From assembly GCF_022271405.1 (NCBI RefSeq), contig NZ_JAJNAL010000020.1:29967-93966 (forward strand): a DNA stretch of 64,000 nucleotides, given 5' to 3'. Below, piece after piece: positions 11,047 through 21,029 of this stretch. Both the position numbers and the translations under genes were made by a program. The stretch is from Rhodopseudomonas infernalis. Its GTDB lineage: Bacteria; Pseudomonadota; Alphaproteobacteria; Rhizobiales; Xanthobacteraceae. Within the stretch, counting starts at the first letter, position 1. Every line of letters starts with the position of its first letter. Below the pieces are notes generated by a model. It was not told the origin of the DNA, ran no database searches, and worked only from the letters and a program-made list of their open reading frames with translations.

Positions 11047-12249
11047 CTAACGCAATTCGGGGGTCGAGTCAAAGAGCCTCTGGTGCTCGTTGAGCGCGTA
11101 GAAGTCGGTCATGCCGGCGATGAAGTTGCGGATGCGGCGGAAGCGATCCGCCTCGCACTCGGCCACAGGTCCGTCGGCCGGCAGCCAGTCCGGCGGCAGG
11201 TCGGCGGGATGGTCGCAATAGCGCTGGAACAGATCCACGACGATCGCCTCAGCATCGCGCATCACCGCCATCACCCGTTCGGCGCGATACATGCGGGCCC
11301 ACAGGAAGGTCTTGATCTCGGCCTCTGCGGCCGCGATGCCGGCCGGAAACGCGACCATCGCGGCCGCCGAATGGCGAACCTCCTCGGCCGATCGCGGCGC
11401 GGCTTCGGCCAGTCGCCGGACTGTCTCTTCCGTGACAGCCCGGATGAGACGCGAAATCAACTCGCGCACGAGCTCGGCGCCCCGCCGGCCCTCGGCCAGA
11501 TTAGGATACCGCCGACCGATCTCGTCGATGATCTCTGCGGCCAGCGGAACCGTGCGCAGGTCTTCAACCCGGAACAATCCTGCCCGCAGGCCGTCGTCGA
11601 TGTCGTGGCCATCATAGGCGATATCGTCGGCAATGGCCGCGACCTGAGCCTCGAGCGAGGCGAAGCTCCATAGCTCGAGGTCGAACCGCTTATCGAATTC
11701 TGCGATCCCCAGCGGAACGCCGTGCTCGGCATAGCGCGGCAGCGGATTGCCGGCTTGATCGGTCAGTGGACCGTTGTGCTTGACCACGCCCTCCAGCGTC
11801 TCCCAGGTCAAATTGAGGCCGTCGAACTCGGGATAACGATGCTCCAGCGCCGTCAGCACCCGCAACGTCTGAGCGTTGTGATCGAAGCCGCCGTGTTGGC
11901 GCAGGCAAGCATCCAGAGCCCGTTCGCCGGCATGCCCGAACGGCGGATGGCCGAGGTCGTGCGCCAGCGCCAGGGTTTCGGTGAGATCCTCGTCGAGGCC
12001 GAGTTGCCGAGCGATCGCACGAGCGATCTGGGCCACTTCAAGACTGTGCGTCAGCCGGGTGCGGTAATGATCGCCTTCGTGAAACACGAAGACCTGGGTC
12101 TTGTGCTTGAGCCGGCGAAACGCGTTGGAGTGGATCACCCTGTCACAGTCGCGTCTGAAAGCGCTGCGATTGCTGCTGGGCGGCTCGGCGAATTGCCGGC
12201 CGCGGCTGCGGTCCGGGTCGCAGCTGTAGGCTGCGCGAGGAGCTGCCAT
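11047..12249 (-). CDS. dgt: Deoxyguanosinetriphosphate triphosphohydrolase-like protein
   Basis: An HD-domain dNTPase that hydrolyses dNTPs to the nucleoside plus triphosphate. Metal-binding HD motifs are seen at [15 protein letters not shown] and [17 protein letters not shown], with a later FSASLEAQ...[14 protein letters not shown] segment supplying the last Asp. The [20 protein letters not shown] opening is typical of the bacterial type 2 family. The ATG at 12249 is preferred. A GTG four codons upstream is possible. The gene starts the leftward dgt-argS run and is divergent from erpA, sharing about 120 bases of upstream sequence. Confidence 0.93.
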   Translation of the reverse strand: MAAPRAAYSCDPDRSRGRQFAEPPSSNRSAFRRDCDRVIHSNAFRRLKHKTQVFVFHEGDHYRTRLTHSLEVAQIARAIARQLGLDEDLTETLALAHDLGHPPFGHAGERALDACLRQHGGFDHNAQTLRVLTALEHRYPEFDGLNLTWETLEGVVKHNGPLTDQAGNPLPRYAEHGVPLGIAEFDKRFDLELWSFASLEAQVAAIADDIAYDGHDIDDGLRAGLFRVEDLRTVPLAAEIIDEIGRRYPNLAEGRRGAELVRELISRLIRAVTEETVRRLAEAAPRSAEEVRHSAAAMVAFPAGIAAAEAEIKTFLWARMYRAERVMAVMRDAEAIVVDLFQRYCDHPADLPPDWLPADGPVAECEADRFRRIRNFIAGMTDFYALNEHQRLFDSTPELR

Positions 12250-12369
12250 TCCGACCGACACTGCGAACCTATCCCCGAGCTGTTTGATTCTGCCGCAGGG
12301 TGCACTTAACTATGGCTTGCATGGAAATCCAATGACGGCACAATCCCTGCGGGGATATGGAGCGAGAAT

Positions 12370-12702
12370 ATGACCGACTCAAACGTCAGCATCAGCGAAC
12401 GGGCCGCGCGCCGGATCGGCGAGATCCTGAAAGGCGAAGGCGACGGGGCGATGCTGCGGATCAGCGTCGAGGGCGGCGGCTGCTCCGGCTTCCAGTACAA
12501 GTTCGACGTCGACCGCGCCAAGACAGAGGACGATCTGGTGATTGCCCGCGACGGCGCAGTGGTGCTGGTCGATTCCGCCTCCGTCCCGTTCCTGGCCGGC
12601 TCCGAAGTCGATTTCGTCGACGACCTGATCGGCGCCTCGTTCCGCGTCAACAATCCGAACGCCACGGCGTCCTGCGGCTGCGGGACGAGTTTTTCGATCT
12701 GA
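12370..12702 (+). CDS. erpA: A-type iron-sulfur carrier ErpA
   Basis: A 110-residue HesB/IscA-family carrier that hands Fe-S clusters to apoproteins. The three ligand cysteines are C38 (in GGGCSGFQY), C102 and C104 (in SCGCGTSF). TDSNVSISERAARRI is the family start. A GGAG lies 7-8 bases before the ATG. It is divergent from dgt and convergent with the amidohydrolase gene, whose 3' end lies 16 bases away. Confidence 0.93.
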   Translation: MTDSNVSISERAARRIGEILKGEGDGAMLRISVEGGGCSGFQYKFDVDRAKTEDDLVIARDGAVVLVDSASVPFLAGSEVDFVDDLIGASFRVNNPNATASCGCGTSFSI

Positions 12703-12717
12703 CGAAGCACACGCGCA

Positions 12718-13566
12718 TCAGCGGGCGTCGGCGAACAGCGCCCGCGCGTTGCGGTGCGCGATCTTGGCCGCGGTCGCCGGCGGCAATTGCGCCAGCCAGG
12801 CGCGGTAACCCGCAATGATCTCCCCATAGGCGGCCCAGCGCTCGTTGACCCAGGTATCGGAGCCGAGCAGGAAGCGATCAGGGAAGCGCTCGAACAGCGC
12901 CCGCCATTCCGGCGTCAGCGCTCCGCCGCTGCCGACGATGCCGCTGCGATAGGACAGCTCGCCCCATAGCTTCGGGTATTTGGCGAGCATCTCCGCGACG
13001 CGATCGGTCTTCAGTCCGAAGCCGGTGTGCGCCCAGATGATCCTGGCGCTGGGATTGTGCCGCATCAAGATCTCGACGGCTTCGTCGTCGGCATGCGCGT
13101 GCAGATAAAGATCGTGCGCGACGGCAAAGTCGACGGTCTTCTTGACGACTTCCGTGTCGGCGGCCTGCCCGCTCAGATGGAATTCGCCGACGCCGCGATA
13201 GTAGCCGCGCTTATACTCCTCCTGCACCAGTTCGAAGATCACCGGGTCCTTGAACCAGGTCTGGATGTCCGGGCGAACGCGGTAGGGCCGAATGAACGGG
13301 ACGATCTGCAGCCCGTCCGGCTTCGCATCCACCAGCAGGTGAGTGCCTTTGTTGGGACGGCTGGTCGCAAGGATTCCGGTGACACGGTGACGCTTGAGCA
13401 GCGCCAGCACTTCGTCGGGCTGATAGTAAGGCGTCGGCTCCCAATTGTAGTGTAGATGCGCATCGAATATTTCGATGGGCTCGTCCGCACGCGCGCGATC
13501 GAACGACGCGCCGGACAGGCCGAGCGCGACGAGGGCTGCGATCAGCGTGCGAGCCCCCGGCACCAT
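12718..13566 (-). CDS. Exported amidohydrolase-family protein
   Basis: A 282-residue protein with a Sec-type leader (TLIAALVALGLSGASFDRARA, cleavage near RARA-DE). The metal-dependent hydrolase fold follows. IFDAHLHYNW is the first metal-binding HxH, LYLHAHADDEAVEIL and RIIWAHTGFG supply later His ligands, and LLGSDTWVNERW supplies the terminal Asp. This fits the amidohydrolase-2 (TIM-barrel) family acting in the periplasm; the substrate is unknown. The ATG overlaps the stop of the RND gene (TGATG), so it is the third gene of the efflux operon. That link between a hydrolase and a pump is unusual. Confidence 0.82.
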   Translation of the reverse strand: MVPGARTLIAALVALGLSGASFDRARADEPIEIFDAHLHYNWEPTPYYQPDEVLALLKRHRVTGILATSRPNKGTHLLVDAKPDGLQIVPFIRPYRVRPDIQTWFKDPVIFELVQEEYKRGYYRGVGEFHLSGQAADTEVVKKTVDFAVAHDLYLHAHADDEAVEILMRHNPSARIIWAHTGFGLKTDRVAEMLAKYPKLWGELSYRSGIVGSGGALTPEWRALFERFPDRFLLGSDTWVNERWAAYGEIIAGYRAWLAQLPPATAAKIAHRNARALFADAR

Positions 13567-16500
13567 CACTCCGCCGCCACTGCGCGGGGCCGTTCGCCGT
13601 CGGGCAGCTCCTCGATCTGCGGCTCGAGCCTGCGCTTGAGCTTGCGGTCGATCTTGTCGAGATAGATGTAGATCACCGGGGTGATGAACAGCGTCAACAG
13701 CTGCGACAGCAGAAGGCCGCCGACCACGGCGACGCCGAGCGGCTGGCGCAGTTCGGCGCCGGCGCCGGCACCGAGCGCGATCGGCAGCGTGCCGAAGATC
13801 GCCGACAGCGTCGTCATCATGATCGGGCGGAAACGCAGCAGCGCCGCTTCGCGGATCGCGTGTTCGGCAGACAGCCCGACGCGGCGCCGCTCCAACGCGA
13901 AGTCGACCATCATGATGGCGTTCTTCTTGACGATGCCGACCAGCATGACGATGCCGATCATCGCGATCACCGACAGCTCCATGTTGAACAGCATCAGCGT
14001 CAGGATCGCGCCGATGCCGGCCGACGGCAGGCCGGAAATGATCGTGATCGGGTGGATGAAGCTCTCGTAGAGAATGCCGAGGATGACGAAGGCGGCGAAC
14101 ACCGCGGCGAGGATCAGCACGCCCTGCCCGCGCAGACTCTCCTGGAACACCTGCGCGGTGCCGGAGAAGCCGGTGAAGATCGTGGCCGGCAGGTTGGAGT
14201 CCCGCTCGATCTGGGTGATACGATCGACCGCCTCGCCGAGCGAGCGGCCTTCGGCGAGATTGAACGAGATCGTCACCGCCGGCTGCTGGCCCTGATGATT
14301 GATCTGCAACGCGCCGATGCTCGGCACCATGCGCGCCACGGCCTCGATCGGGATGGTCTGGTTGTTGGCCGTCTTCAGATAGAGTTTCGACAGGTCGTTC
14401 GGATCGACGCGGAACTGCGGCTGCACCTCGAGGATGATCTGGTAGTCGTTGGTCGGCGTGTAGATCGTGCCGATCTGCCGCGAGCCGTAGGCGTTGTAGA
14501 GCTGATTGCGGACCTGATCGACGGTGATGCCATAGACCGCGGCTTTCTCGCGGTCGATCTCGACCGTCATCTGAGGATTACGGATGTACAGGTCGGTCGT
14601 GACATCGAGCAGGCCCGGCAGCTTGGAGATCTTGTCGCGCATCTCGGGCGCGAGGCGATACAGCGCCTCGGTGTCGCTGCCCTGCATGACGTACTGATAC
14701 TGGCTCTTGGAGATGCGGCCGCCGACGTTGAGATTCTGAATGCTCTGGAAGAACGCCTGGATGCCGGGCACCTGAGATGCCTGCTGGCGCAGCCGTGTGA
14801 TCACCTTCGGTGCGGGATCGCGCTCCTTGATGGGCTTCAGGCCGACGAACAGCCGCCCGTAATTCGCCGTCGGATTCGGGCCGCCGGCGCCGACCGTGCT
14901 GTTGATGTAGTCGACCGCTGGATCTTCACGCAGGATCTGCACCAGCGCGAGCTGGCGCTCCTTCATCGCCTCGAACGATGTGTCGGTCGCGGCCTCAGTG
15001 ACGCCAATCAGGAAGCCGGTGTCCTCCTGCGGAAAGAAGCCCTTCGGTACCACCATGTACAGATAGATCGTGCCGCCGAGGGTCGCGAAGGTCACAAGCA
15101 GCATCACGAATTTGTGGGCGAGTACGCGGTCGAGCGCCCATTTGTAACCTCGTAGCCACGCGGCGAACATCGCCTCGAACACGCGAAGCACGACGTTCTC
15201 GCGCTTATTCGGATCGTGCGCCTTGAGCATCCGTGCGCACAGCATCGGCGTCAGGGTCAGCGAGACGAAGCCGGACACCAGAATGGCGATCGAGATGGTG
15301 ACGGCGAACTCGCGGAATACCCGGCCGACGATGCCGCCCATCAGCAGCACCGGAATGAACACCGCGATCAGCGACAGCGTGATCGAGATGATGGTGAAGC
15401 CGATCTCGCGAGCGCCCTTCAGCGCCGCATCGAACGGCCGCATGCCGTGCTCGATATGCCGCATGATATTCTCGAGCATGACGATGGCGTCGTCGACCAC
15501 GAAGCCGACCGACAGCGTCAGCGCCAGCAGCGTCATGTTGTTGATCGAGAAGTCCAGCATGTACATCACGGCGAAGGTGCCGAGCAGCGAGATCGGCACC
15601 GCCAGCGCCGGAATGAAGGTCGCCGACGCCTTGCGCAGGAACAGGAAGATCACCAGCACGACCAGCACCACGGCGATCGCCAGCGTCTCCTGGACGTCGA
15701 ACACCGCCTGCCGCACCGAGATCGATCGGTCCATCGTCACCGTCATCTCGACCGACGGCGGGATCTGTGCGCGCAGCGACGGCAGCCGCTCGCGCACCAG
15801 ATCGACCACCGCGACCGTGTTGGCGTCGGGCTGCTTCTGGACCGCCAGCACGATGGCCCGGTCGTCGTTGAGCCAAGTGGCGAGCCGCTCGTTCTCGACG
15901 CTGTCGTAGATCCGCGCAACCTCGTCGAGCTTGACCGGAGAACCGTTGCGCCACGCCACCACGATCTGACGATAATCGGCAGCCTTGTCCATCTGGCCGG
16001 AGGCCTGCAGCACGAAATCCTGCTTCGGGCCGCTCATGGTGCCGACCGGCGTCGACGAATTGGCGCGCGCGACGGCGGCGCGAATATCCTCGAGCGACAG
16101 GCCCCGCGCGGCCGCCGCCTCGGGATCGGCCTGCACTCGCACGGCGAATTTCTGCGGTCCGTAGATCACCACCTGGGCGACGCCGGGAATTTGCGACAAC
16201 GCCTGGCCGATGGTGATGTCGCCGTATTCGTTGACGGCCGACAGCGGCAGCGTCGCCGAGCTCAGCGCCACGAAAAGCACCGGAAACTCTGCGGGGTTCA
16301 CCTTGCGGAAGCTTGGCGGCGTCGTCATCTCGATCGGCAAGCGCCGCTGCGCGATGGTCAGCGCGGTCTGCACGTCGAGCGCAGCCGCGTCGATATTGCG
16401 GCCGAGGTCGAACTGGATCGTGATCACCGACGTGCCTTGCGACGAGTTCGACGACATCGACGAGACGCCCGCGATGGTCGAGAGCTGGCGCTCGATGATG

Positions 16501-16694
16501 CCCGCGACCGACGCCGCCATGGTGTCGGCACTGGCGCCCGGCAGCGTCGCCGTCACCGCGATGGTCGGGAAGTCGACCTTGGGCAGCGCCGACACCGGCA
16601 GCAGCCGATAGCCGAACAGGCCGAACACGATGATCGACGCCGTGATCAGCGTCGTCATCACCGGACGGCGGATGCACAGCTCGGACAGGGTCAT
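13566..16694 (-). CDS. RND efflux pump permease, HAE1/MdtB-like
   Basis: A 1042-residue inner-membrane proton-driven transporter that extrudes hydrophobic or amphiphilic compounds through a tripartite complex. The N-terminal helix is followed by RRPVMTTLITASIIVFGLFG. The proton-relay Asp pair is in TLSVGFVVDDAIVMLENIM. The large periplasmic loops and the second half (AVFAAFVILGILYESFIHPI) complete the pseudo-duplicated 12-helix architecture. Its style (RRPVMT, GFFPQEDTGFLIG) is closest to the MdtB/MdtC branch. The adaptor gene lies 4 bases upstream. No outer-membrane channel gene is adjacent, so a shared TolC-type partner is likely. Confidence 0.92.
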   Translation of the reverse strand: MTLSELCIRRPVMTTLITASIIVFGLFGYRLLPVSALPKVDFPTIAVTATLPGASADTMAASVAGIIERQLSTIAGVSSMSSNSSQGTSVITIQFDLGRNIDAAALDVQTALTIAQRRLPIEMTTPPSFRKVNPAEFPVLFVALSSATLPLSAVNEYGDITIGQALSQIPGVAQVVIYGPQKFAVRVQADPEAAAARGLSLEDIRAAVARANSSTPVGTMSGPKQDFVLQASGQMDKAADYRQIVVAWRNGSPVKLDEVARIYDSVENERLATWLNDDRAIVLAVQKQPDANTVAVVDLVRERLPSLRAQIPPSVEMTVTMDRSISVRQAVFDVQETLAIAVVLVVLVIFLFLRKASATFIPALAVPISLLGTFAVMYMLDFSINNMTLLALTLSVGFVVDDAIVMLENIMRHIEHGMRPFDAALKGAREIGFTIISITLSLIAVFIPVLLMGGIVGRVFREFAVTISIAILVSGFVSLTLTPMLCARMLKAHDPNKRENVVLRVFEAMFAAWLRGYKWALDRVLAHKFVMLLVTFATLGGTIYLYMVVPKGFFPQEDTGFLIGVTEAATDTSFEAMKERQLALVQILREDPAVDYINSTVGAGGPNPTANYGRLFVGLKPIKERDPAPKVITRLRQQASQVPGIQAFFQSIQNLNVGGRISKSQYQYVMQGSDTEALYRLAPEMRDKISKLPGLLDVTTDLYIRNPQMTVEIDREKAAVYGITVDQVRNQLYNAYGSRQIGTIYTPTNDYQIILEVQPQFRVDPNDLSKLYLKTANNQTIPIEAVARMVPSIGALQINHQGQQPAVTISFNLAEGRSLGEAVDRITQIERDSNLPATIFTGFSGTAQVFQESLRGQGVLILAAVFAAFVILGILYESFIHPITIISGLPSAGIGAILTLMLFNMELSVIAMIGIVMLVGIVKKNAIMMVDFALERRRVGLSAEHAIREAALLRFRPIMMTTLSAIFGTLPIALGAGAGAELRQPLGVAVVGGLLLSQLLTLFITPVIYIYLDKIDRKLKRRLEPQIEELPDGERPRAVAAE

Positions 16695-16698
16695 GTGT

Positions 16699-17829
16699 TC
16701 AGGCTCCGGCCTTGCGGCTGCGCGGCTCGACCTTGGTGCCTTCGGACAACAGCAACTGGCCGTCTGTCACCACCTCCTCGCCGCCGGCGAGGCCTTCGGC
16801 GATCACGGTCTCGCCCTGATGGGTGCGACTGACTTTGACAGGCTGCACATGCGCTGCGCCGTCTTTGACGACGAAGACAAAGTTGCCGTTCTGGCTCCGC
16901 TGCACCGCGACCGTGGGAACCGTGACAGCGTCCTCGGTGCGGATCGTCAGCTTGGTGTTGACCAGCGTACCCGGCCACAGCGTTTCGTTGCCATTGTCCA
17001 TAATGCCGCGAACCATCACCATGCCGGTGGCGGCGTCGACGGTGTTCTCCACCATCGCCACCTTGCCCTCCTCAGACCGGCCGCTGCCCGGAATGGTCGC
17101 CATGACCTTTGTGGTGCCGGCCACCATGGCGTCGCGCAGATCGGCCAGCACGCGCTGCGGAACTGCGAAGCTGACATAGACCGGCGCCATCTGGTTGATG
17201 GTGGCGAGCGGAGCGGTGTCGGCCGGGCGAACGAAGTTGCCGATCTTGACGTTGGCGGCACTGATCCGTCCGGCGAACGGGGCGCGGATCAGGGTGAAGC
17301 TTTTCTGCACCTTGAGATTGTCGAGCGCCGACTGCGCGCCCTTGATGGTGCCGGCAAGGATATCCGCCTGGGTCTTGGCATTGTCGAGATTGACCTGGGT
17401 GGTGGCGCCCTTCCCGATCAGGTCGCCATAGCGGCGCAAGTCGCGCTCGGCGCCGGCGAGCTGCGCGCGGTCCCGTGCGAGGTTGCCTTCGGCCTGCTCG
17501 ATCTGGGCGTCGATCTGCCGCGCGTCGAGCGTGAACAGAAGGTCGCCTTCCTTGACCCGCGCGCCGTCTTCGAAATGAACCTCGGTGATCGTGGTCTCGA
17601 GCCGCGACTTCAACGCGACGCTGGAGATCGGCGTCACCATGCCGATGGCGTCAACATCGATCGGAACCGGCTTGCGCACCGCCTTGACGGCATCGATCGC
17701 CACGACGCGAGCTCGTGGCGGAGCTTTGGCACCGACTTGCTTGTCGGCGAGGTACGGTCGCAACCCGTACGCGGCGGCTCCGCCTACGGCGAGGACAATG
17801 GCGATGACGATCCAACGACGCTTTGTCAT
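16699..17829 (-). CDS. RND efflux periplasmic adaptor, HlyD/MFP family
   Basis: A 376-residue membrane-fusion protein. The N-terminal anchor is RRWIVIAIVLAVGGAAAYGL. The split lipoyl-like domain (EVHFEDGARVKEGDLLFTLD, later PFAGRISAANVKIGNFV) flanks an alpha-helical hairpin (about residues 105-175). Beta-barrel and membrane-proximal domains follow (TVAVQRSQNGNFVFVV). It links the RND permease just downstream to an outer-membrane factor. The gene is divergent from xthA, and the 144 bases between them presumably hold both promoters. Confidence 0.92.
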   Translation of the reverse strand: MTKRRWIVIAIVLAVGGAAAYGLRPYLADKQVGAKAPPRARVVAIDAVKAVRKPVPIDVDAIGMVTPISSVALKSRLETTITEVHFEDGARVKEGDLLFTLDARQIDAQIEQAEGNLARDRAQLAGAERDLRRYGDLIGKGATTQVNLDNAKTQADILAGTIKGAQSALDNLKVQKSFTLIRAPFAGRISAANVKIGNFVRPADTAPLATINQMAPVYVSFAVPQRVLADLRDAMVAGTTKVMATIPGSGRSEEGKVAMVENTVDAATGMVMVRGIMDNGNETLWPGTLVNTKLTIRTEDAVTVPTVAVQRSQNGNFVFVVKDGAAHVQPVKVSRTHQGETVIAEGLAGGEEVVTDGQLLLSEGTKVEPRSRKAGA

Positions 17830-17973
17830 GACGCTTCGTGTCAGCCTGTCGCGGGGCCACGCAACGCCCTTCCCCGCTCCTGCAATGTCAGGGCTCGATT
17901 TTACAAAGACTTATCACAGCACCGACGGGCATGGTATGCCAGCGGCTCAAATTTAGAATGGACGGATAACGAC

Positions 17974-18765
17974 ATGCGGATCGCCACCTGGAACGTGAAC
18001 TCGGTCCGGCAGCGGCTGGACCATCTGCTGACCTGGCTCCAAGAGTGCCAGCCGGACGTGGTATGCCTGCAGGAGATCAAATGCGTCGATGAGGCGTTTC
18101 CGCGCGAGGCGATCGAGGCGCTCGGCTACAACGTCGTCACTCACGGCCAGAAGACCTTCAACGGCGTCGCCCTGCTGTCCAAGTATCCGCTCGAGGAAGC
18201 CACTCCGCGTCTCGCCGGCGACGACAGCGACGTCCATGCCCGCTTCCTCGAGGGCGTGGTGTCACTGAAGCGCGGCGTTGTCCGCGTGGCCTGCCTCTAC
18301 CTGCCCAACGGCAATCCGGTCGGCACCGAGAAATATCCCTACAAGCTGAGCTGGATGTCGCGACTTCTTCAGTATTCGAAGGAGCGGATGAAGACCGAGG
18401 AGCCGCTCATCCTGGCCGGCGACTTCAACGTCATCCCGCAGCCCGAGGACGTGCACAATCCGGCGGCCTGGGTCGACGACGCGCTGTTTCGACCGGAGAC
18501 CCGCGAGAGCTTCCAGGCCCTCCTCGGTCTCGGCCTGACCGACGCCCTGCGCGCCACCACCGACGCGCCGGGCCAGTACACGTTCTGGGACTACCAGGCC
18601 GGCGCCTGGCAGAAGAACTGGGGCATCCGCATCGACCACCTGCTGCTATCGCCGCAGGCCGCCGACAGGCTCCGCGGCGTCGGTATCGATAGCTATGTTC
18701 GGAATTGGGAAAAGCCGTCCGACCATGTCCCGGTGTGGGCGGACTTCGATCTCGAGACGGCTTGA
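17974..18765 (+). CDS. xthA: Exodeoxyribonuclease III
   Basis: A 263-residue EEP-family AP endonuclease and 3'-5' exonuclease of base-excision repair. The family motifs are in order: ATWNVNSVRQRL, VCLQEIKCVDE (metal-binding Glu), ACLYLPNGNPVGTEKY, LAGDFNVIPQPEDVHNP, FWDYQAGAWQKNWGIRIDHL and the terminal EKPSDHVPVWADF with the catalytic Asp-His. The start at 17974 gives the near-universal MRIATWNVNSVR opening. A longer upstream frame is not supported because it overlaps the divergent adaptor gene. Confidence 0.95.
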   Translation: MRIATWNVNSVRQRLDHLLTWLQECQPDVVCLQEIKCVDEAFPREAIEALGYNVVTHGQKTFNGVALLSKYPLEEATPRLAGDDSDVHARFLEGVVSLKRGVVRVACLYLPNGNPVGTEKYPYKLSWMSRLLQYSKERMKTEEPLILAGDFNVIPQPEDVHNPAAWVDDALFRPETRESFQALLGLGLTDALRATTDAPGQYTFWDYQAGAWQKNWGIRIDHLLLSPQAADRLRGVGIDSYVRNWEKPSDHVPVWADFDLETA

Positions 18766-19434
18766 CCAACGCCGCTGATAACCAAGGCCGCTGATGACTA
18801 AGGCTGCTGGCTATAGAGGCATGGCGGAACACCAATACTCCGCATCACCGATGCTATCATTGTCGCGAACGCCTACTATCGCACCGAGCCGCCCGGCAAG
18901 ACGACTGAGTCATCCACACCGCCGCAGGTATCACCGACCTCCGCGCGCCTTCTCGACCGTCCTGTCCGGATCACACCCAGGGTTGGGCGATACCAGGTGA
19001 TTTCAAAGACCCGTTCCGGCCGGGCCGCTTAGATCTGAGCTGAACCAGCTGATCGGTAATTACCATAGGGCCGTCGAGCGACCGTCTCGGCAGATCGGCG
19101 ACCGCGGCTATTTGACGCGAACAAGCTGCATCCTGCAATTTTCTGCGCGGCGCGCGTGCCGACCGCGCAAAGCAGCCCCTCAGTCGCCTCCTTCCAAAAA
19201 ACACCTGACCTCAAGTGCCGTTGCGCATTTCGCCGCAGGCTGATTGCACCGCACCATCGATTTATCACCGAGCGCAGTTACCAGCGATCTACACCAAACG
19301 TAGTGGTTGACGGATTCAGCCTCGGCCCACGACCATACGACAACAAGGCGACCAAGGCTCTGGCCGTACGATCACGCATGCGCGTGATCATCGGTAACAA
19401 GAAGCGTTCATTAGTCGATCTCCCTGGAGGAAAC
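18766..19434 (+). other. Intergenic region between xthA and the ABC transporter
   Basis: 669 bases without a convincing gene on either strand. Near the start there are three imperfect 14-16 base direct repeats of GCCGCTGATxACxAAG type (about 18769-18812). An 8-base inverted repeat lies at 19370-19389. A strong GGAGG ribosome site (about 19426-19430) precedes the transporter start. The long leader probably carries the transporter's promoter and control sites. Confidence 0.5.
19370..19389. promoter_or_regulatory. Palindrome in the leader of the ABC transporter operon
   Basis: GATCACGC and GCGTGATC form perfect 8-base arms around a 4-base ATGC centre, 45 bases upstream of the binding-protein start codon. 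This could be a regulator operator or a leader hairpin. No protein is assigned to it. Confidence 0.4.
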
Positions 19435-20787
19435 ATGGCCAACGACAAGCTGATCATCAACCGACGACGCATTCTCAAGACTGGCCTTGCCGGCGCTGCC
19501 GCGCTGGCGACGCCGACCTTCTTCATTCGTGATGCTTGGGCGGACGATTTCTGCAACATGCCCAAAGGCAAAGACGTTGTATTCGGCTTCAACGTGCCGC
19601 AGTCCGGCCCCTATGCCGACGAAGGTATGGACGAACTTCGCGCCTATCAGCTCGCCGTCAAGCACCTCAATGGTGAAGGCGACGGCGGCATGCTGAAGAC
19701 GATGAAGCCGCTGGCGCTCAAGGGCAACGGCGTGCTCGGCAAGAAGGTGGCCTACGTTTCCGGCGACACGCAGACCAAGTCCGACGCGGCGCGCGCCTCC
19801 GCAAAGCGCATGATCGAGAAGGACGGCGCGATCATGATTACCGGCGGTTCGTCGTCGGGCGTCGCGGTCGCGGTGCAGTCGCTGTGCCAGGACGTGGGTG
19901 TGATTTTCATGGCAGGCCTCACCCACTCCAACGACACCACCGGCAAGGACAAGCGCGCCTATGGCTTCCGCCACTTCTTCAACGCCTACATGTCGGGCGT
20001 CGCGCTCGGTCCGGTGCTGGCAGAGGCCTATGGCAAGGATCGCGCGGCATACCATCTGACAGCGGACTACACCTGGGGTTGGACCCAGGAAGAGTCGATG
20101 AAGGAAGCCACCGAGAAGCAGGGGTGGAAGACGGTGAAGGCCGTCCGCACCCCGCTCGGCGCCGCAGACTTCTCACAGTACATCACCCCGGTGCTGAACT
20201 CCGGCGCCGACGTGCTGGTGCTGAACCACTATGGCAAGGACATGATCAACTCGTTGACCCAGGCGGTCCAGTTTGGTCTGCGCGACAAGATGGCGAACGG
20301 CAAGAAGCTCGAGATCGTGGTGCCGCTGTTCTCCGAGCTGATGGCGCAGGGCGCTGGCGATGCAATCAAGGGCATCTACGGCACCGCCAACTGGGACTGG
20401 AAGCTGGAAGACGCGGCGACTAGTGCCTTCACAAAGTCGTTCGGGGCCGCCTATGGTGCACCGCCGTCGCAAGCCGCGCAGACCTGCTACGTCCAGGCGA
20501 TCCTCTACGCCGACGCCGTCGAGCGCGCCGGCACCTTCAATCCGTCCAAGGTTATCGCGGCACTTGAAGGCTTCGAGTTCGACGGCATGGGCAATGGCAA
20601 GACGCTGTACCGCGCAGCCGATCACCAATGCTTCAAGGACGTGCTGGTGGTGCAGGGCAAGGAAAAGCCCAAGGACAAGTACGACCTGCTCGAGGTCAAA
20701 AAGATCGTGCCGGCGTCGCAAGTCACCTACGACCCGAGCATCTTCGGCGGCGAACTCGGCTCCAAGAACGCCAAGGCCTGCGGCTGA
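19435..20787 (+). CDS. ABC transporter substrate-binding protein, branched-chain amino acid type, Tat-exported
   Basis: A 450-residue periplasmic type I binding protein of the LivJ/UrtA-like family. The N-terminus carries a twin-arginine signal, NRRRILKTGLAGAAALATP, with cleavage expected after AWA. The mature part begins with VVFGFNVPQSGPYADEGMDE. SGDTQTKSDAARASAKRMIE and MITGGSSSGVAVAVQSLCQD are typical ligand-pocket regions. The ATG at 19435 is fixed by GGAGG five bases upstream. It heads a five-gene transporter operon. The ligand (amino acid, urea, aromatic acid or other) cannot be told from sequence alone. Confidence 0.9.
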   Translation: MANDKLIINRRRILKTGLAGAAALATPTFFIRDAWADDFCNMPKGKDVVFGFNVPQSGPYADEGMDELRAYQLAVKHLNGEGDGGMLKTMKPLALKGNGVLGKKVAYVSGDTQTKSDAARASAKRMIEKDGAIMITGGSSSGVAVAVQSLCQDVGVIFMAGLTHSNDTTGKDKRAYGFRHFFNAYMSGVALGPVLAEAYGKDRAAYHLTADYTWGWTQEESMKEATEKQGWKTVKAVRTPLGAADFSQYITPVLNSGADVLVLNHYGKDMINSLTQAVQFGLRDKMANGKKLEIVVPLFSELMAQGAGDAIKGIYGTANWDWKLEDAATSAFTKSFGAAYGAPPSQAAQTCYVQAILYADAVERAGTFNPSKVIAALEGFEFDGMGNGKTLYRAADHQCFKDVLVVQGKEKPKDKYDLLEVKKIVPASQVTYDPSIFGGELGSKNAKACG

Positions 20788-21029
20788 TCCGATTTCACCG
20801 CGGCGCTCGCCACGTCGCGGCGGCAGATAGCGACCGGTCGGTTGCGCTCCGGTGCAGCCGACCGCGTCGTGTCTGGCGATCTCTTCCGTCACGCCCGCGT
20901 GACATCAAGGTGACGAGACGGACGTACTCATCGACGAAATCGCGGATCGACGGCGGCCGAACCCGACCGCCAGGGCTTGAGATGGACGTGCGCCGATCGA
21001 GGCGACGGACACGGGGAGATTGACGAGGC

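Noticed and set aside
15216..16832. Long rightward frame opposite the RND permease
   Set aside because: His/Arg/Asp-rich antisense translation of a well-conserved transporter gene.
18766..19434. tRNA or small RNA gene in the xthA-transporter gap
   Set aside because: No cloverleaf with a TTCGA-type arm and CCA-like end was found; only a short palindrome and weak direct repeats.
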